Positions 36,414 to 47,755 of a DNA stretch of 64,000 bases are shown piece after piece. The number at the start of each line of letters is the position of its first letter. Positions within the stretch are counted from its first letter, which is position 1. The translations under genes were made by a program, and so were the position numbers. The stretch comes from Delphinus delphis. Its lineage: Eukaryota; Chordata; Mammalia; Artiodactyla; Delphinidae. The DNA is taken from contig NC_082690.1 of the NCBI RefSeq assembly GCF_949987515.2, forward strand, positions 101,182,400 to 101,246,399. Reading direction: 5' to 3'. The notes below the pieces were generated by a model that was not told the origin of the DNA, made no database searches, and was given only the letters and a program-made list of their open reading frames with translations.

Positions 36414-39400
36414 CAAGCGGGCCTCTCACTGTTGTGGCCCCTCCCATTGCGGAGCACAGGCTCTGGACGCGCAGGCTCAATGGCCATGGCTCACGGGCCC
36501 AGCCGCTCCGTGGCATGTGGGATCTTCCCGGACCAGGGCACGAACCCATGTCCCCTGCATCGGCAGGCGGACTCTCAACCACTGCGCCACCAGGGAAGCC
36601 CTGACAGCCGTTTTAACATTTTTGTCTAATAATTCTATCATTTATGTCATTTCTGAGTCTGTTGCTATTAATTGATTTTTTGTTTTTGTTCTTCCTCATT
36701 ATGGGTCATATTTTCCTGTTTCTTTCTGAGCCTGGTAATTTCTTATTAGATACCAAACACTTGTTAGTTGCTGGATATTTTTATACTCCTTTAAGTATTC
36801 TTGAGGTTTGTTCTTATCCCTCTGAGGAAACTGAGTCACATAGAGTTTAAGAATAGCTAGGCTTACAAGTATTATGTAGGCAGAGAAAGTTGGAGAAAAG
36901 TTGCTAGTGGTAAAGAGAACAGAGTAATGAGAGCTAATGGTACATTCAGGGAAACCTAATATTTCAGTAAAATGTTGCCAAGGAGAAGAGATGAAGCTGG
37001 AAAAGTAAGTCAGAGGCCAGATCAGGAAGGGCTTCATACCGTTTACTGTGTAGGTCATGGGGTATCAAGTCAGATCTGTGTTTTTAAAAATGTTCCTTTG
37101 ACAATGGAGTCGAGGATGAATTAAAGTAGGCAGCTTAGGGGAAACTCTGAAGCCATTTCCAAATTCTTAATTCTTGCTTTTCGGCTTCTTTTTGATTTTA
37201 GGTTGTGGATCTGTCTTGAACGAAGATGGTGAAGTTGAAATGGATGCAAGTATCATGAATGGGAAAGACCTGTCTGCAGGAGCGGTGTCTGCAGTCCGCT
37301 GTGTCGCAAATCCCATTAAAGTTGCGCGCCTTGTTATGGAAAAGGTACGTGGGACTAAAGCACCCTTTTCCTAAGGAATTGTCACTGCTGCACTTCAGTG
37401 ACTAAAAGGGTTCTGACTTGTAGGGAAATACTCGAGATCACTGTTCTCCTGAAATTGTATGAAAGAACAAAAACAATGTTATTTAAGTTTCTCAAGGAAA
37501 CCAAGATTCTGACTCAGTTGATGTAATTTGACTCATGATCACTTAACCAGTGATTACATTTCACATTATCTTCATGTTTTCCTGTTATCTTCCTGTATTT
37601 TCTTCAGCCTGCTTTCAACACATGTAACACAACACATACACACTGAACAGACCAACTGTTTAAATAGCATGTATGGGGGAATTCCCTGGCGATCCAGTGG
37701 TTAGGACTCCACGCTTCCACTGCAGGGGGCCCAGGTTTGATCCCTGGTTGGGAAACTAAGATCCTGCAAGCTGTGTGGTGCAGCAAATAAATATATACCT
37801 ACATACATAGATATGTAGATAAATAAATAGCATGTATGAAATAAAAATGGATTAAATTCTCTAAATGTAAGATCATATGTAAGTTGAATTCCTAGTAATA
37901 TTCCATCATCTAGGTTTTTCTGAAAATACAAAAACTCGGAGAGCTCGGCTTTTTTCATCATTCAGAAAAGCAAGCCAGTGGAATTTGCATTTTTGAGGCT
38001 TTGTACCCAGAGAGAATAATGATTTTCACACAGTAGGAACAGTTGAAAAGATTTTAACTTTTTCACAAAACTAACTGTTTTCCCATTTCTTTCTGGCTCA
38101 AGACACCCCACTGCTTTCTGACTGACCAAGGTGCAGCAAAATTTGCAGCAGCCAGTGGGATTCCAACAATTCCTGGAGAACAGCTGATTACAGAAAGAAA
38201 CAAAAAACGTCTGGAAAACGAAAAGCTTCAGAAATCAGACTACCAAAAGTAAGTATCATCTGTGGCTCACATTTTTGCGAGTTATTCAGATGTGAAAGTG
38301 GGACTCGTGTCTGGTTATCCACGTTTCTTAAATAAGTCAAATATCACTTGGTCGTTTCAGTTTTTGTACAAAATAGTTCACACTAAGTAATGGAAAAACT
38401 GCTCTTTTGACTCTGAAATTTAACCTCACTTATTACTCCTATGAATAGTAACTCAAATTCAGCTAAGAGTTCCTTCTCCAACATGATTTAATAGATGAAT
38501 GCCGTGTGTAAAGGTATTAATTACCTGCATACTTCTTGATCAGTTTGCTATCTTCGGTACACTGCACAGGTTCTCTGTGATGTAGACCACCCTATGAACT
38601 TACTTAGGCGCCCTTTCACGGGGCCGAGAAATCAGTACAGCCCTTATAAGTGAATTCATCATGTGTTCTGAATTATGGTTTTCTGTGTTACCAATTCAAA
38701 AATACCAAATAAAAGGACCTTAATTTAAAGCAAAATTTGAAAAATAAAATTTGAATGTGGCCTGGAAGTTTATAATGGAATGTAATCTATTAACTCCACA
38801 TACCCTTTTAGATTTGTGATGTTTAACCAGAGGTATACTTTCGTATCACTTAGGGAGCTTTTTCAAAATCTACATGTCTGAGCCCCTTCCCTACAGAATC
38901 TAATTTAGGGACTTCCCGCGTGGTCCAGCGGTTAAGACTCCAGGCTTCCACTGCAGGGGGCGTGGGTTCGATCCCTGGTTGAGGAACTAAGATCCCGCAT
39001 GACGCATGGCGTGGCCAAAAAAAAAAAATCTAATCGAGTAGAGCTGAGGTGGAGAGGCCAGGCAAGTCCATTAGAAAAAAGTTCCCCAGGTAATTCTAGT
39101 GTGTCCCCAGGTTAGAAATCTGTTTTACAAGATTGGCCATATGTTGGTAGCTGTTGATAATCTTTACTGAGTATGCTATTGTGTCTATAGGCTAAAGTCA
39201 CAGGAATGGGGTTGCTTTATCAGTGGTTCATGTACATTTTAATAGATGTTGCCACATTGCTTTCCAAAAATTCTGCAACAACACACATCTCCACCAGCCA
39301 GTACTGCTCTTCGATATAAGCAAGAGGGGCTCCTGCCCTGGGCCCTGCACTTTAGATGACCCTCATATCACAGTTACACAAAACAGTTGCTTTATTGCAG

Positions 39401-42400
39401 ATCCATGGGGCATCTCTGTCACTCAGCAGTGACACAGCATTACCCATAGCCCTCACCATCCACTCTTGTGCCAAATATCATTCAGCCCCCAGGGAAGTGC
39501 TTCTCTGCATCTCTTGCTCTATGTCTCGGAAGTAAAGACCACCTGAGTCAAAAGGTTTGTGGAATATGCCACTGCTGACATCAGAACTAGACCCTGTTTT
39601 GGAGTGTGGGGAAGACTTGAACAGCAGAAGGACTTAGGTAAGAGAAAAAGACAATAATTTGTCAAACAAATTCTTGCATAACGAAGTGTTGTTTCCCAGT
39701 AGTGCACAGTGTCCTTTTTCTTTCCGCATGTTTCAGTTTGTGGTTCTAGAGTTATTCATGAATTAGTACGATATCTGCAAGACTTGCACATGAGGGCTGA
39801 TTCCTGTTACTCCTCAATTTGTAGATATGTAGGTCTAGACCAGCACTGTCCAACAGAAACCTGAGAGCCATATATGTAATTTAACATTTTCTAGTAGCCA
39901 CATTAAAGAAACGTAAGAAGAAATGAGTGAAATTAATAATATATTTAACCCAATATACCCCAAATATTATCACTTCAACATGTAATCAATGTAAGAATTT
40001 ATTTATGAGATACTTTACATCTTTTCATGCTAGATCTTCCAAATCTGCCGTGTATTTTACACTGACCGCGTGTCTCACTGTAGACTGCCTGCATTTCCAG
40101 TGCTCAGCCACATGCAGACAGTGGCTCCTGTATTGGACATCACAGGTATAGACAGAACCTGCATGAGGAACCAATTTTTTATGTTGGCAACTAAATGGAC
40201 ACTGAATATTAGACTCATGGATGGTTTTATTCTTATAAAAATACTTAAGGTTGAGTTAAATTTTTTTAAATGTTGAAATTTTTAAGTAATTTTTATTTAA
40301 AATGTTATATTCATTAATTTTAGTTGATGTTTAGACTTTAATATTAATAATTTTGTAAATTTTAGGAAAAAACTAACTTTTGAAATTATATCTGCAAATT
40401 ACTTTTATTCTTTTTGGGGGGATTTGCCCTTAACTTTGATGAAAATATATGCTAATTTTGTACACTCTCAGTATAGTTACATTTCACTTTCTAATTCCTA
40501 GATTACTGAAAATGTGTACAAGTCAAGATTTTGATAGAAAAAGAATACTAAAGTGGAATTCACAAAAGAAAAAAAAGCTAAAAGGAGGAAAAGAAGTAAA
40601 AGATCTTCAAAGAAACAGTCTGCTTTAAAAGTAAGCACTCTTAGACTTTCCTGGTGGCTCAGTGGTGAAGAATCCACCTGCCAACGCAGGGGACACAGGT
40701 TCAATCCGTGGTCCGGGAAGATCCCACATGCCGCGGAGCAGCTAAGCCCATGCGCCACAACTACTGAGCCTGAGCTCTAGAGCCCGCGAGCCACACCTGC
40801 TGAACCCGCGTGCCACAACTACCAAAGCCCATGCGCCTAGAGCCTGTGCTCCAGACCGAGAGAAGCCACCACAATGAGAAGCCTGCGCACCGAAATGAAG
40901 AGAAGCCCTGCTCGCTGCAACTAAGAAAGCCCACGAGCAGCAACAAAGACCCAATGCAGCCAAAAAATAAATAAATGAATAAAAATTAGAGAAAAAAAAA
41001 AAAAGTAAGCAGTCTTCTTCCAGGATGACCCGCATAAAATTCACAAAGAGAACATTACAGCTTCTTTGTTCAATGAAGATTGAATTACTTATCAAAACAA
41101 TGAAAATTAGTAGGAATAGTATTCTCACCAAATCCACAACTTGAGCAATTCAGATGAAATCCCGACAACTTCATGTTCTTTACTAAAGGAAGATTTAATT
41201 GCTAATCATCAAGCAATTTGGTGTAACCATACACCAAAAAAGGACACATGCAATTATTAGAAGCGCTGGGAAAAGGCTGAATAAACAATAAACAGTTGAT
41301 AACCAGAAAAGACACAGATAGAAAACATAGATGTAATGTTCTTGAAAGAATAATACTATTTGGACAAGTGTAATGGTACTTTTCATGACCCCATCAGCAC
41401 AACGTTTACGGAAAACAATGGGAAATTTCTAGGGTTAATAAAAATTACTTCAAGTTTTGATAAAATGCCAAAACGTAATTAGGAAAAAAACCTAATGATA
41501 AGTATCTAGGAGAGAGAATTCAAATAGGTTAGTTTAATGGGTAATAAAGCAAGACATGAAATCATAATGAAGTTTAAAAAACTCAGTTCAGCTAGAGTGG
41601 ACCATGATCAGAAAACATGTTGAAAAACTAACATTTAAAAGGGAAGCCCGTGATAATGGAGCTGACATGGTAGGTAAATAAAAGGTATGTAAGCACGAAC
41701 TTTGGCCAAGAGTCCAGAAGTATCCTGTGTGACACGGCCAGCTCACCGTGAGTTTGTTTCTAGGAGACGTGCCCTCAGCTGCACCAATACTGACGATGCT
41801 GTGAGACAGTAGAGGGTCCACTGCAAGATACTCTAGATGTGGCCGAAGGTGGAAGAGCTTAATCAGACTCACATCTGACCTTATAACAGACCTCAGAGAG
41901 ATGTGGAGGGAATTCCAGCTAAATGCTGTTGAAGTAATGAAATCGAATTTAGATAAGAAGAGTTCAGCAAAAATCGCAGATGTTCCTTAAAGAACAAATC
42001 ACGGACTTTGACAGAAAGTGAAATTAATTTTGAATTTGCACTATCTACAGTTACTTAGTCTGAACTATTCCTCTCCATTGATAAGCTTAACAGAAGCTTT
42101 AAAAAAAAAATCTAAGTTTGGCTATTAACATTTTTTAAAGGATTAAAAATGTTTTTTTTTAATTTAGAGAAACAAAGCCAAAAGTGCATGGGAAATATGC
42201 AAGAAAAGTGACATCCGCAGAAAATATAAGGAAATCGAAACAAAGGAAACAAAAAGATTTGCCTAACTTGAAGGAGAACATTCATGTACAGCTGATCCTG
42301 AAACCAGTTTCTTTAGAGGCTGTTTTTCTGTTCATTATAAATCGAAGTATAAGTATCATTTGTAGAGAGATTTGAACAAAATCGAGCAACATACTGCTGT

Positions 42401-45400
42401 TTTCCATTTTCTTTGTAATATACCAGCAATGAAATTTGAAAGAAGAATTTAAGATACTCTGCATTGATTTAAACACTGCTTAAGAAATGACAAAAATGAC
42501 TATAGTAAGGGATTGTGATTTAAATGATCAAATTAAAATATTTAGTAAAATCTTCTGTGATAACAATTTATCAAACGTAACCCCATGTAACATTTGAGTG
42601 TGGTAATGTAAAAATCAAGATTCATTTCCAAATCTAAGTATTGCTTTAGGAGTTTTATATATAGTTCCAACGTTACTGCCTCAGCAGAGTGAAGCTTCTC
42701 CAAGTTAAAATTAATTAAAAACTTCCTAAGAACTACATCGCTCAAGAAAAGTTGTGTTGGGCTCCCCTGGTGGCGCAGTGGTTGAGAGTCCGCCTGCCGA
42801 TGCAGGGGCCACGGGTTCGTGCCCCGGTCCGGGAGGATCCCACATGCCGCGGAGCGGCTGCGCCCGTGAGCCATGGCCGCTGAGCCTGCGCGTCCGGAGC
42901 CTGTGCTCCGCAACGGGAGAGGCCGCAACAGTGAGAGGCCCGCGTACCGCAAAAAAAAAAAAGAAAAGAAAAGTTGTGTTATTTGTCACATTGTCAGTAG
43001 AATGCATGTTACATGGAAATGTTGATCATAAGAACGTGATCAATGCCCCTTGAGATGAAGGCAATGAAAATTAATTTTATGGAATAAATACATAATAATT
43101 TATGACTGTATATGTGTCTGTGTGTGGTCTTTTGCCCCACTCATCCAGCCATCACCAGCTGATCAACAAAGGATACAAATGTGCATGTTAATAGATTGTC
43201 ATCATTGGTAGTTTGTCAGCTTCCAGTCAAGTGAAAACCATAGCTTCACAGTATTTCTCAAGATACATTTATCACGGTAAGAGGATAGAACATCTTTATT
43301 ATTTCTAAATATTACATGTGTGTGGGCCTCCATTTGCCTTTGTATTTTTGCCTCAACCCCTTCCTTGTACGTGTTGGGGGGCTGCCACCAGCAGTGACAG
43401 GGTACCTCTCTCCTTATGTGGCGGGAGGGGCTCGCGTCACTGCCGTTGCTCCTCCCTGACAACCGCCAGCTTGGATACTTTGCATTTGTTTATGGGTCAT
43501 TCTTTTCCAGGAATTTGCCTATTTTTGTCCTGTGATCATTTTTTCTCTTTAGTTGTTTTGTCCTCTTCTTATCAATCTTAAGGCTGTCTTCTCTGCTCAA
43601 AACAAAATTCCCGAATCTGTTGTTTTTATTTGCTTTTACTTTGCTTATGGTATTTTTGCCATTTGAACGTTTTTTGTGATCAGTAGTACTCTCCCTCTTC
43701 TTGTGTAGTTTGTAAGACCAGAAACTTAGGAGCCATCCCTGCCCTGAGACATACAGCTGCCTAGATTTCCTTGAAGAATTTTGTGTTTTGTATTTAGGTC
43801 CTTAGCTATCTGGGTTGGCTTTTGTGAGTGATAGGAGATAGGGTTCCCGTTTCCTTCTAATAGGATACCAGCTTTCTCTTTCTAGTCCTTTGAATGCCAG
43901 GCTACATCTCTAGCTACAATTTAGCCTCTCCATGTGATTGCCCAACAGATACCTCAAGCTTTTGTCCAAAACTAAACTTGTTTCCCCACCCAACCCCACT
44001 CCACACACACCACAAAGCAAAAAAGGTCTTCCCAGTCTTCCACCTTTCAATAAGTGTTTCTTGCATCCTTTCAGTTTCTGCCTTAGATTTCTCTCTCTTA
44101 CATCCGGTCCACCTGCAAATTCCGTCAGCTCTGCCTTCAAAATGTCCCAGGTCCAGCCTCCTTCCCACCCTCTCCTCTGGAAACACCCCGACACAAACCA
44201 CTGCCTCTCCAGCCTCTTAAGGGGTCTCTGTTTCCTCTCTCATCTCCCTCAGTCCACACACAATGGCCAGAACGGTTTCCCTAAGATGACTCTGTAGAAG
44301 TATAGCACACGTTCCGGGTGCATAGATCCTACCTGGAGCCCTGGATGCGCTTCCACAGGGTGGACACACATGTAATCAGCACACAGCCCGACACACACCC
44401 CCCTCCGTCACTGCCCTCCCCGCAAGGAAACCGCCTGCCCGGCTTCCAGCACCGAGGGCTAGTGGTGCCTGTCTTGGAACTTTATCTGAGTGGGGTTGTG
44501 TAGTCCGTGCTTTTTGGGGTGCCTCTTCTTATGTTTCTGAGATCTGTCTCGTGTGTAGCAGAGTCCACCTTCACTGAAGCATAGTGTGTCACAGGTTATT
44601 TACTTGGGCAGATGTTTGTGTCTTTTGCAGTTTGCTGTTATTACAAGTAGTGCTGCTGTGAACATTCTGTACACTTTCATGGTGAACTTACCTCCACGTT
44701 TCTGTTGGACAGAAGTGTGGGGATAAAATGGCTGAGTCGGCTTTAGGAGACCCCGTAGGTGGCCTCCCAAAGTGGCCTTGCCAGTCCACATGCCCAGCAG
44801 CAGTGAGTGAGGGTCGTGGTCCCCGCACCTCTGTGCCCATACTTGATACCGTGTCTGTTTCATGTTAGCCGTGCCGGTGATGGGCATGGCGGTAAGAATG
44901 GTTATTTTTTAAACTTAACTCATCTCGTGACACTTCTCGGTTCAAACTCTCCAGCGTCTTCCCACCTCACTCAGACTAAACGCCCTTCCGAGGGCCTGTA
45001 AGTAGGATGACCATGTGATTCAGTATTCAAACTGGAACTTAGTTTTGAGAGTGAAAGGGGCACTATTCATTAAGCCGGGACAACAGGCATAAGTCAGGAC
45101 GGTCCTGGGAAACCGGGATGTACAGTCACCCCACTTGTCAAAGCCTCATGGTCTGCCTGCTGGCCGTCCCTCTGACCCTGCTGCACACTCTCCCTGGCTT
45201 TATTCTCTCCAACCACAGTGGCCTCCTTGAAGTTCCTTGAACTTGGCAAGCATGTCCTGCTTCAGGAATGTTCTTCCCCAGCAATCAGCATGGCTTACCC
45301 TCAGTCCTTCAGAGAGGCCCTTAGAAAGCAGCACGTCTCCACCATCACGTGTCCCACGTGCTGCTATGGGCTGTAGTTTACTGCTGTTCAGTAAAGCCTG

Positions 45401-47755
45401 ACATTCTTTATTGCTCTGTCACCCTGTGCCCCAAATGCAAGCTCCGTGGGAGAAGGTACTTTGACCATTTAGTTTTCTGCTGCGTCCCAGCATTTAGACC
45501 AGTGCCTGAGATAGTTCACTGTAGAACCGGGGTGGTGGGTACACGGCTGTTAGCGTACAATTGCTTCAACGTTTGTTACTTGCAAATTTATAATAAAACG
45601 TTAGAGAAAAAGTCAACTTATTTCACCTTCATAGCAGGCCCCATGAAACGGGCAGAGGGGTGTGCGGACAGGCGGCAGCAGCGTCACCCGGGTGGTTGTC
45701 AGAAGTACACGGTGTTGGGTCCCATCCTGCACCTGCCAACTTGGGGGTCTCTGGATGGAGGTGCTGAGGATCCAAGGGGTGCTGATGCACACGGAAGTCT
45801 GAGATGCACCCAGTTATTTGTATCCCCATTTTACAGATGGGAAAAATGAGGCACGATAAAACTTAACTCAATCACCCAGCTAGAAAATGGTGGTGCTGGG
45901 ATTGGATGGACCCTTAGAGCTGAGGGCTAAAGGTATGTCCAGCAGTCTAACTGACATGTAGAATGTAATGCAAACAGGCTCTCTTTGCCGTTTCCGTGAG
46001 TGGGGAATGCTGGAATCAAAGTGTGTCCCATGTGCCGTTAATATCGAAGTGTATTAAGCTACCCTGTCACCTGTGGGAGTGTCTCTTATCTTCAGCCACT
46101 CTTTGTTGGTTTTTTGGCAGAAACCTGGGGACCGTGGGTGCCGTTGCCGTGGACTGCCGAGGAAATGTGGCTTACGCGACCTCCACGGGGGGCGTCGTCA
46201 ACAAGATGCTGGGCCGCGTCGGGGACACGCCATGTATAGGTGGGATGGACGGATGATCACTGCCCCTGCCCCTGCCCTCCCCCGTCCTCTCGTCCCCTTT
46301 CTCTGGTCTTCGCCTCACCCCCACACCCACTTCTTTCTTCCTTCATTTCCTCCTCCTCCTGGTGGCAGCTTTAGAATTTCTGGGAGTGGCGGTGGGTTGG
46401 AGGGGGTCGCCCAGGGCACGTGCAGAAGGTGGCGTGTCCAGCAGGCACCTGTTTCCTAGATGCTGTGTTTTGGGGGGGGGGCGTGGAGGACTTGGGAGGG
46501 AGGTGGAGCTGGGGTACTGAAGCCGCCGCAGCACCCCCGGTGCCTCTGTCTTCTCTCTAATCCGTTTCAGGAGCTGCAGACTATTCCCAAAGGGTTAAGT
46601 ACACGAAACCTTTTCCCAGGCATGGGCTCCAATGAGCAAACTAAGAAAGCTGAGAATTTAAGTTTGCAGTTGTTAGATCTGAGTGGCATGAGGGTGACAC
46701 ACCACCGCTACGAGATGTTGCACCTCAAAGTGTTCTTCGCGTTAACCTCGGAGCACATTGACTTAATTCCCGGTAGTGGGGGGAGGGGAGGGGTGTATAT
46801 GTCTTACCCTGTGCGCTGGGTGGATGTGCTGGGGGCAGAGGAGGGGCTGCTCTGGTGTCGCTGCCCTGGGAAGGCTAGGCCTGCCTCCCCGACATGTCCT
46901 CCATCCCCATCTCAGGGTGTTATTCACACGGCGCTCACCAGTGCACCTTGGCGTTTAACATTTATGTAGCGTTAGACTTGTAATAAGTGTTTGAATTTCT
47001 TGACGGTTGCCTCTCAGTTAGAAACAATTCCCTTCCTTGAGCAGGATCTGGAGGTTACGCTGACAATGATATTGGAGCCGTTTCAACAACAGGGCACGGA
47101 GAGAGCATCCTGAAGGTGAATCTGGCCAGACTCACCCTCTTCCACGTGGAACAGGGTACGTGGAACAAGGCCGTGCCGTCTGACTGTGAGGGGATAGGAG
47201 CTGTTTATAAATCGACGGAGAGGGTTGGGAAACCCTTTCTTGTTTGCTGCAGACGTTGCTTTCAGGTTAACGCCCCTTCTGTTAGGGTCAGGAAAGAAGA
47301 GCATTTGCAATACTGGTTGCCTCCTGCCTCCTGGGGGCGGTAGAGAGACTCTGAGCCTGCGTGTGGGAGAAAAGGCAGCTTCATCCAGTGCAGGGAGGGC
47401 CTTGTAGGGTGAGAGTCCTTGTTTGAGACATTGAAATCACTTACTAGGAATCTTTGTTAAGACGCTTTGGTTTTTCATACTGTAAATAATTTTCCCATCA
47501 GATTCCTTTCAGTAACTTGTGTTGTTTCTCAACCTCTCATTGTTTTCAGGAAAGACGTTAGAAGAGGCCGCTGACGCGTCGTTGGGTTATATGAAGTCAA
47601 AGGTCAAAGGTGTAGGTGGTGTCATCTTGGTCAACAAAGCAGGAGACTGGGCGGTGAAGTGGACCTCCACATCCATGCCCTGGGGGGCCGCAAAGGACGG
47701 CAAGCTGTACTCTGGAATTGATCTTGGCGACACCAGCATCACTGACCTGCCCTAA
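27797..47755 (+). CDS. ASRGL1: ASRGL1, isoaspartyl peptidase / L-asparaginase (six coding exons)
   Basis: The spliced CDS is 918 nt (305 residues plus stop): 27797-27989, 37202-37344, 38103-38248, 46121-46239, 47045-47155, 47550-47755. All introns are GT-AG, and the frame stays open across every junction. The family is the cytosolic N-terminal nucleophile (Ntn) hydrolases. They hydrolyse isoaspartyl dipeptides and L-asparagine after self-cleavage before a threonine. Visible landmarks are the HGGGG loop (residues 9-13), N-L-G then T165 (the expected cleavage site and nucleophile, human T168), T183 in TSTGG, R193 and D196 (substrate carboxylate binding in the family), and T216 in the STTGHGE motif. 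From my memory of the human protein (308 residues), there is one extra valine near the N terminus and four fewer residues at about 149-160. The ATG has a good context (gtcgccATGa). No disruption was seen. The poly(A) site is not assigned; candidate hexamers are ATTAAA at 49508 and AATAAA at 50823. Confidence 0.96.
28236..28446 (-). mobile_element. CHR-type SINE in ASRGL1 intron 1
   Basis: TSD ccaagaggcttttttt at 28220 and 28447. It lies only 247 bp after the exon 1 donor. Confidence 0.94.
28490..31140 (-). mobile_element. Decayed endogenous retrovirus, antisense, in ASRGL1 intron 1
   Basis: The minus strand shows pol remains in the expected order: an RT/RNase H-like segment at 30815-31129 ([18 protein letters not shown] and [15 protein letters not shown]), then an integrase zinc-binding-like segment at 30317-30682 with an H-H-C-C arrangement ([10 protein letters not shown], later CPVC). 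Integrase C-terminal-like remains lie at 29707-29952. Frames are broken by stops and shifts. The stretch at about 28.5-29.5 kb may include its 3' end and LTR, but the boundaries are uncertain. The class is possibly ERV-L. Confidence 0.65.
31238..31464 (+). mobile_element. CHR-type SINE in ASRGL1 intron 1
   Basis: TSD aaatttccatcaccc at 31223 and 31465. Confidence 0.94.
31655..31840 (+). mobile_element. MIR element in ASRGL1 intron 1
   Basis: tgtctactatgtaccaaac then cagatgagaaaactaaggc and taagtaacttgctgg. Confidence 0.75.
32040..32430 (+). mobile_element. Ancient LTR-like repeat, copy B
   Basis: It shares with copy A a layout of a 'gattaaatccttggcagttgg' type segment, a region of C and G runs, and an end like ttaggaaattccaaaggg. 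It lies in ASRGL1 intron 1, just before the antisense L1. Confidence 0.45.
33564..33908 (-). mobile_element. Long CHR-1-like SINE nested in the antisense L1
   Basis: Head at ccaccagggaagtccc. Flanking ttttctgttttttctttt-like repeats on both sides. Confidence 0.88.
34838..35103 (-). mobile_element. tRNA-derived SINE nested in the antisense L1
   Basis: TSD tgacaatctctgc at 34820 and 35104. Confidence 0.9.
36371..36601 (-). mobile_element. CHR-type SINE with a (TG)n tail
   Basis: TSD tgacagccgtt at 36360 and 36602. The tail position is a pure TG dinucleotide run (about 36371-36411). Confidence 0.93.
37202..37344 (+). CDS. ASRGL1: ASRGL1 coding exon 2 (residues 65-112)
   Basis: The acceptor is a T-rich tract ending in ttttag at 37201, and the donor is gtacgt at 37345. 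It encodes [19 protein letters not shown] and the following [14 protein letters not shown] segment, ending in VMEK. The exon is in phase with both neighbours. Confidence 0.95.
37676..37824 (+). mobile_element. Short tRNA-derived SINE (Bov-tA-like) in ASRGL1 intron 2
   Basis: TSD aaatagcatgtatg at 37662 and 37825. Confidence 0.9.
38103..38248 (+). CDS. ASRGL1: ASRGL1 coding exon 3 (residues 113-160 plus two bases)
   Basis: The acceptor is ctcaag at 38102, and the donor gtaagt starts at 38249. It begins [14 protein letters not shown] and ends [19 protein letters not shown]. This end is the flexible stretch just upstream of the autocleavage threonine. It appears four residues shorter than in human ASRGL1 as I remember it. 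Confidence 0.94.
38825..39115 (+). mobile_element. MER5-like hAT fragment split by a short SINE
   Basis: tatcacttagggagctttttc and the downstream gttccccaggtaattctag are typical of MER5-type elements. The SINE at 38908 interrupts it. Confidence 0.55.
38908..39026 (+). mobile_element. Short tRNA-derived SINE (Bov-tA-like)
   Basis: Body ends gcatggcgtggcc plus A tail. TSD aatctaat at 38897 and 39027. Confidence 0.88.
39841..40145 (+). mobile_element. hAT-type MITE with inverted ends and 8-bp duplication
   Basis: The left end cagcactgtccaa and right end ttggacatcacag are inverted with two mismatches. The flanks gtctagac (39833-39840) and gtatagac (40146-40153) match at 7 of 8 bases and fit the hAT target preference. 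It is about 305 bp long with no coding capacity, and lies in ASRGL1 intron 3. Confidence 0.8.
40505..42380 (+). pseudogene. Possible degenerate retrocopy, source gene unknown
   Basis: One frame gives a lysine/arginine-rich stretch ([19 protein letters not shown] at about 40570-40630) that continues on the other side of the SINE at 40643-41000. Short open pieces of similar A-rich, hydrophilic type run on to [15 protein letters not shown] and a stop at 42373. There are many stops, no recognised domain and no clear tail or duplication. It could equally be a decayed non-coding repeat, because A-rich DNA by itself gives lysine-rich frames. Confidence 0.3.
40643..41000 (+). mobile_element. Long CHR-1-like SINE in ASRGL1 intron 3
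   Basis: TSD aaaagtaagcactct / aaaagtaagcagtct at 40627 and 41001. It splits a lysine-rich degenerate frame. Confidence 0.9.
42759..42965 (+). mobile_element. CHR-type SINE in ASRGL1 intron 3
   Basis: TSD aagaaaagttgtgtt at 42744 and 42966. Confidence 0.94.
42981..44269. other. ASRGL1 intron 3, no feature recognised
   Basis: Pyrimidine-rich 43.9-44.3 kb gives long frames, but without coding features. Confidence 0.5.
44270..44905 (-). mobile_element. Old L1 fragment, antisense
   Basis: The plus strand reads like the reverse complement of an old L1 3' region (tgctgctgtgaacattctg, atgcccagcagcagtgagtg). It lies in ASRGL1 intron 3. Confidence 0.6.
45800..45925 (+). mobile_element. MIR fragment in ASRGL1 intron 3
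   Basis: ccattttacagatgggaaaa and tggtggtgctgggattgg. Confidence 0.65.
46121..46239 (+). CDS. ASRGL1: ASRGL1 coding exon 4, carries the nucleophile threonine
   Basis: The acceptor is ttttttggcag at 46120, and the donor gtggga starts at 46240. It completes K161 and encodes NLG then T165, the predicted N terminus of the mature beta subunit. TSTGG (T183) and GRVGDTPC with R193 and D196 follow. Intron 3 before it is the longest after intron 1 (about 7.9 kb). Confidence 0.95.
47045..47155 (+). CDS. ASRGL1: ASRGL1 coding exon 5
   Basis: The acceptor is cttgagcag at 47044, and the donor gtacgt starts at 47156. It encodes [20 protein letters not shown], which includes the conserved active-site threonine T216, followed by [17 protein letters not shown]. 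Confidence 0.95.
47550..47755 (+). CDS. ASRGL1: ASRGL1 terminal coding exon 6
   Basis: The acceptor is ttgttttcag at 47549. It encodes [20 protein letters not shown] and the C-terminal strand region through DTSITDLP, with stop TAA at 47753-47755. The 3' UTR follows. A young SINE lies 525 bp downstream of the stop. Confidence 0.95.

Larger units (their letters stand above)
32437..36830 (-). mobile_element. Large old L1, antisense, in ASRGL1 intron 1
   Basis: The minus strand gives degenerate ORF2 fragments, for example [20 protein letters not shown] at 32779-32973. From about 35.7 kb on, the sequence resembles the 5' part of an old L1. It is interrupted by SINEs at 33564, 34838 and 36371. The 5' end lies towards exon 2 of ASRGL1. 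Confidence 0.75.

Noticed and set aside
45629..46459. Extra frames around ASRGL1 exon 4
   Set aside because: They are other-frame shadows of the exon and its flanks; the spliced frame is fully explained.
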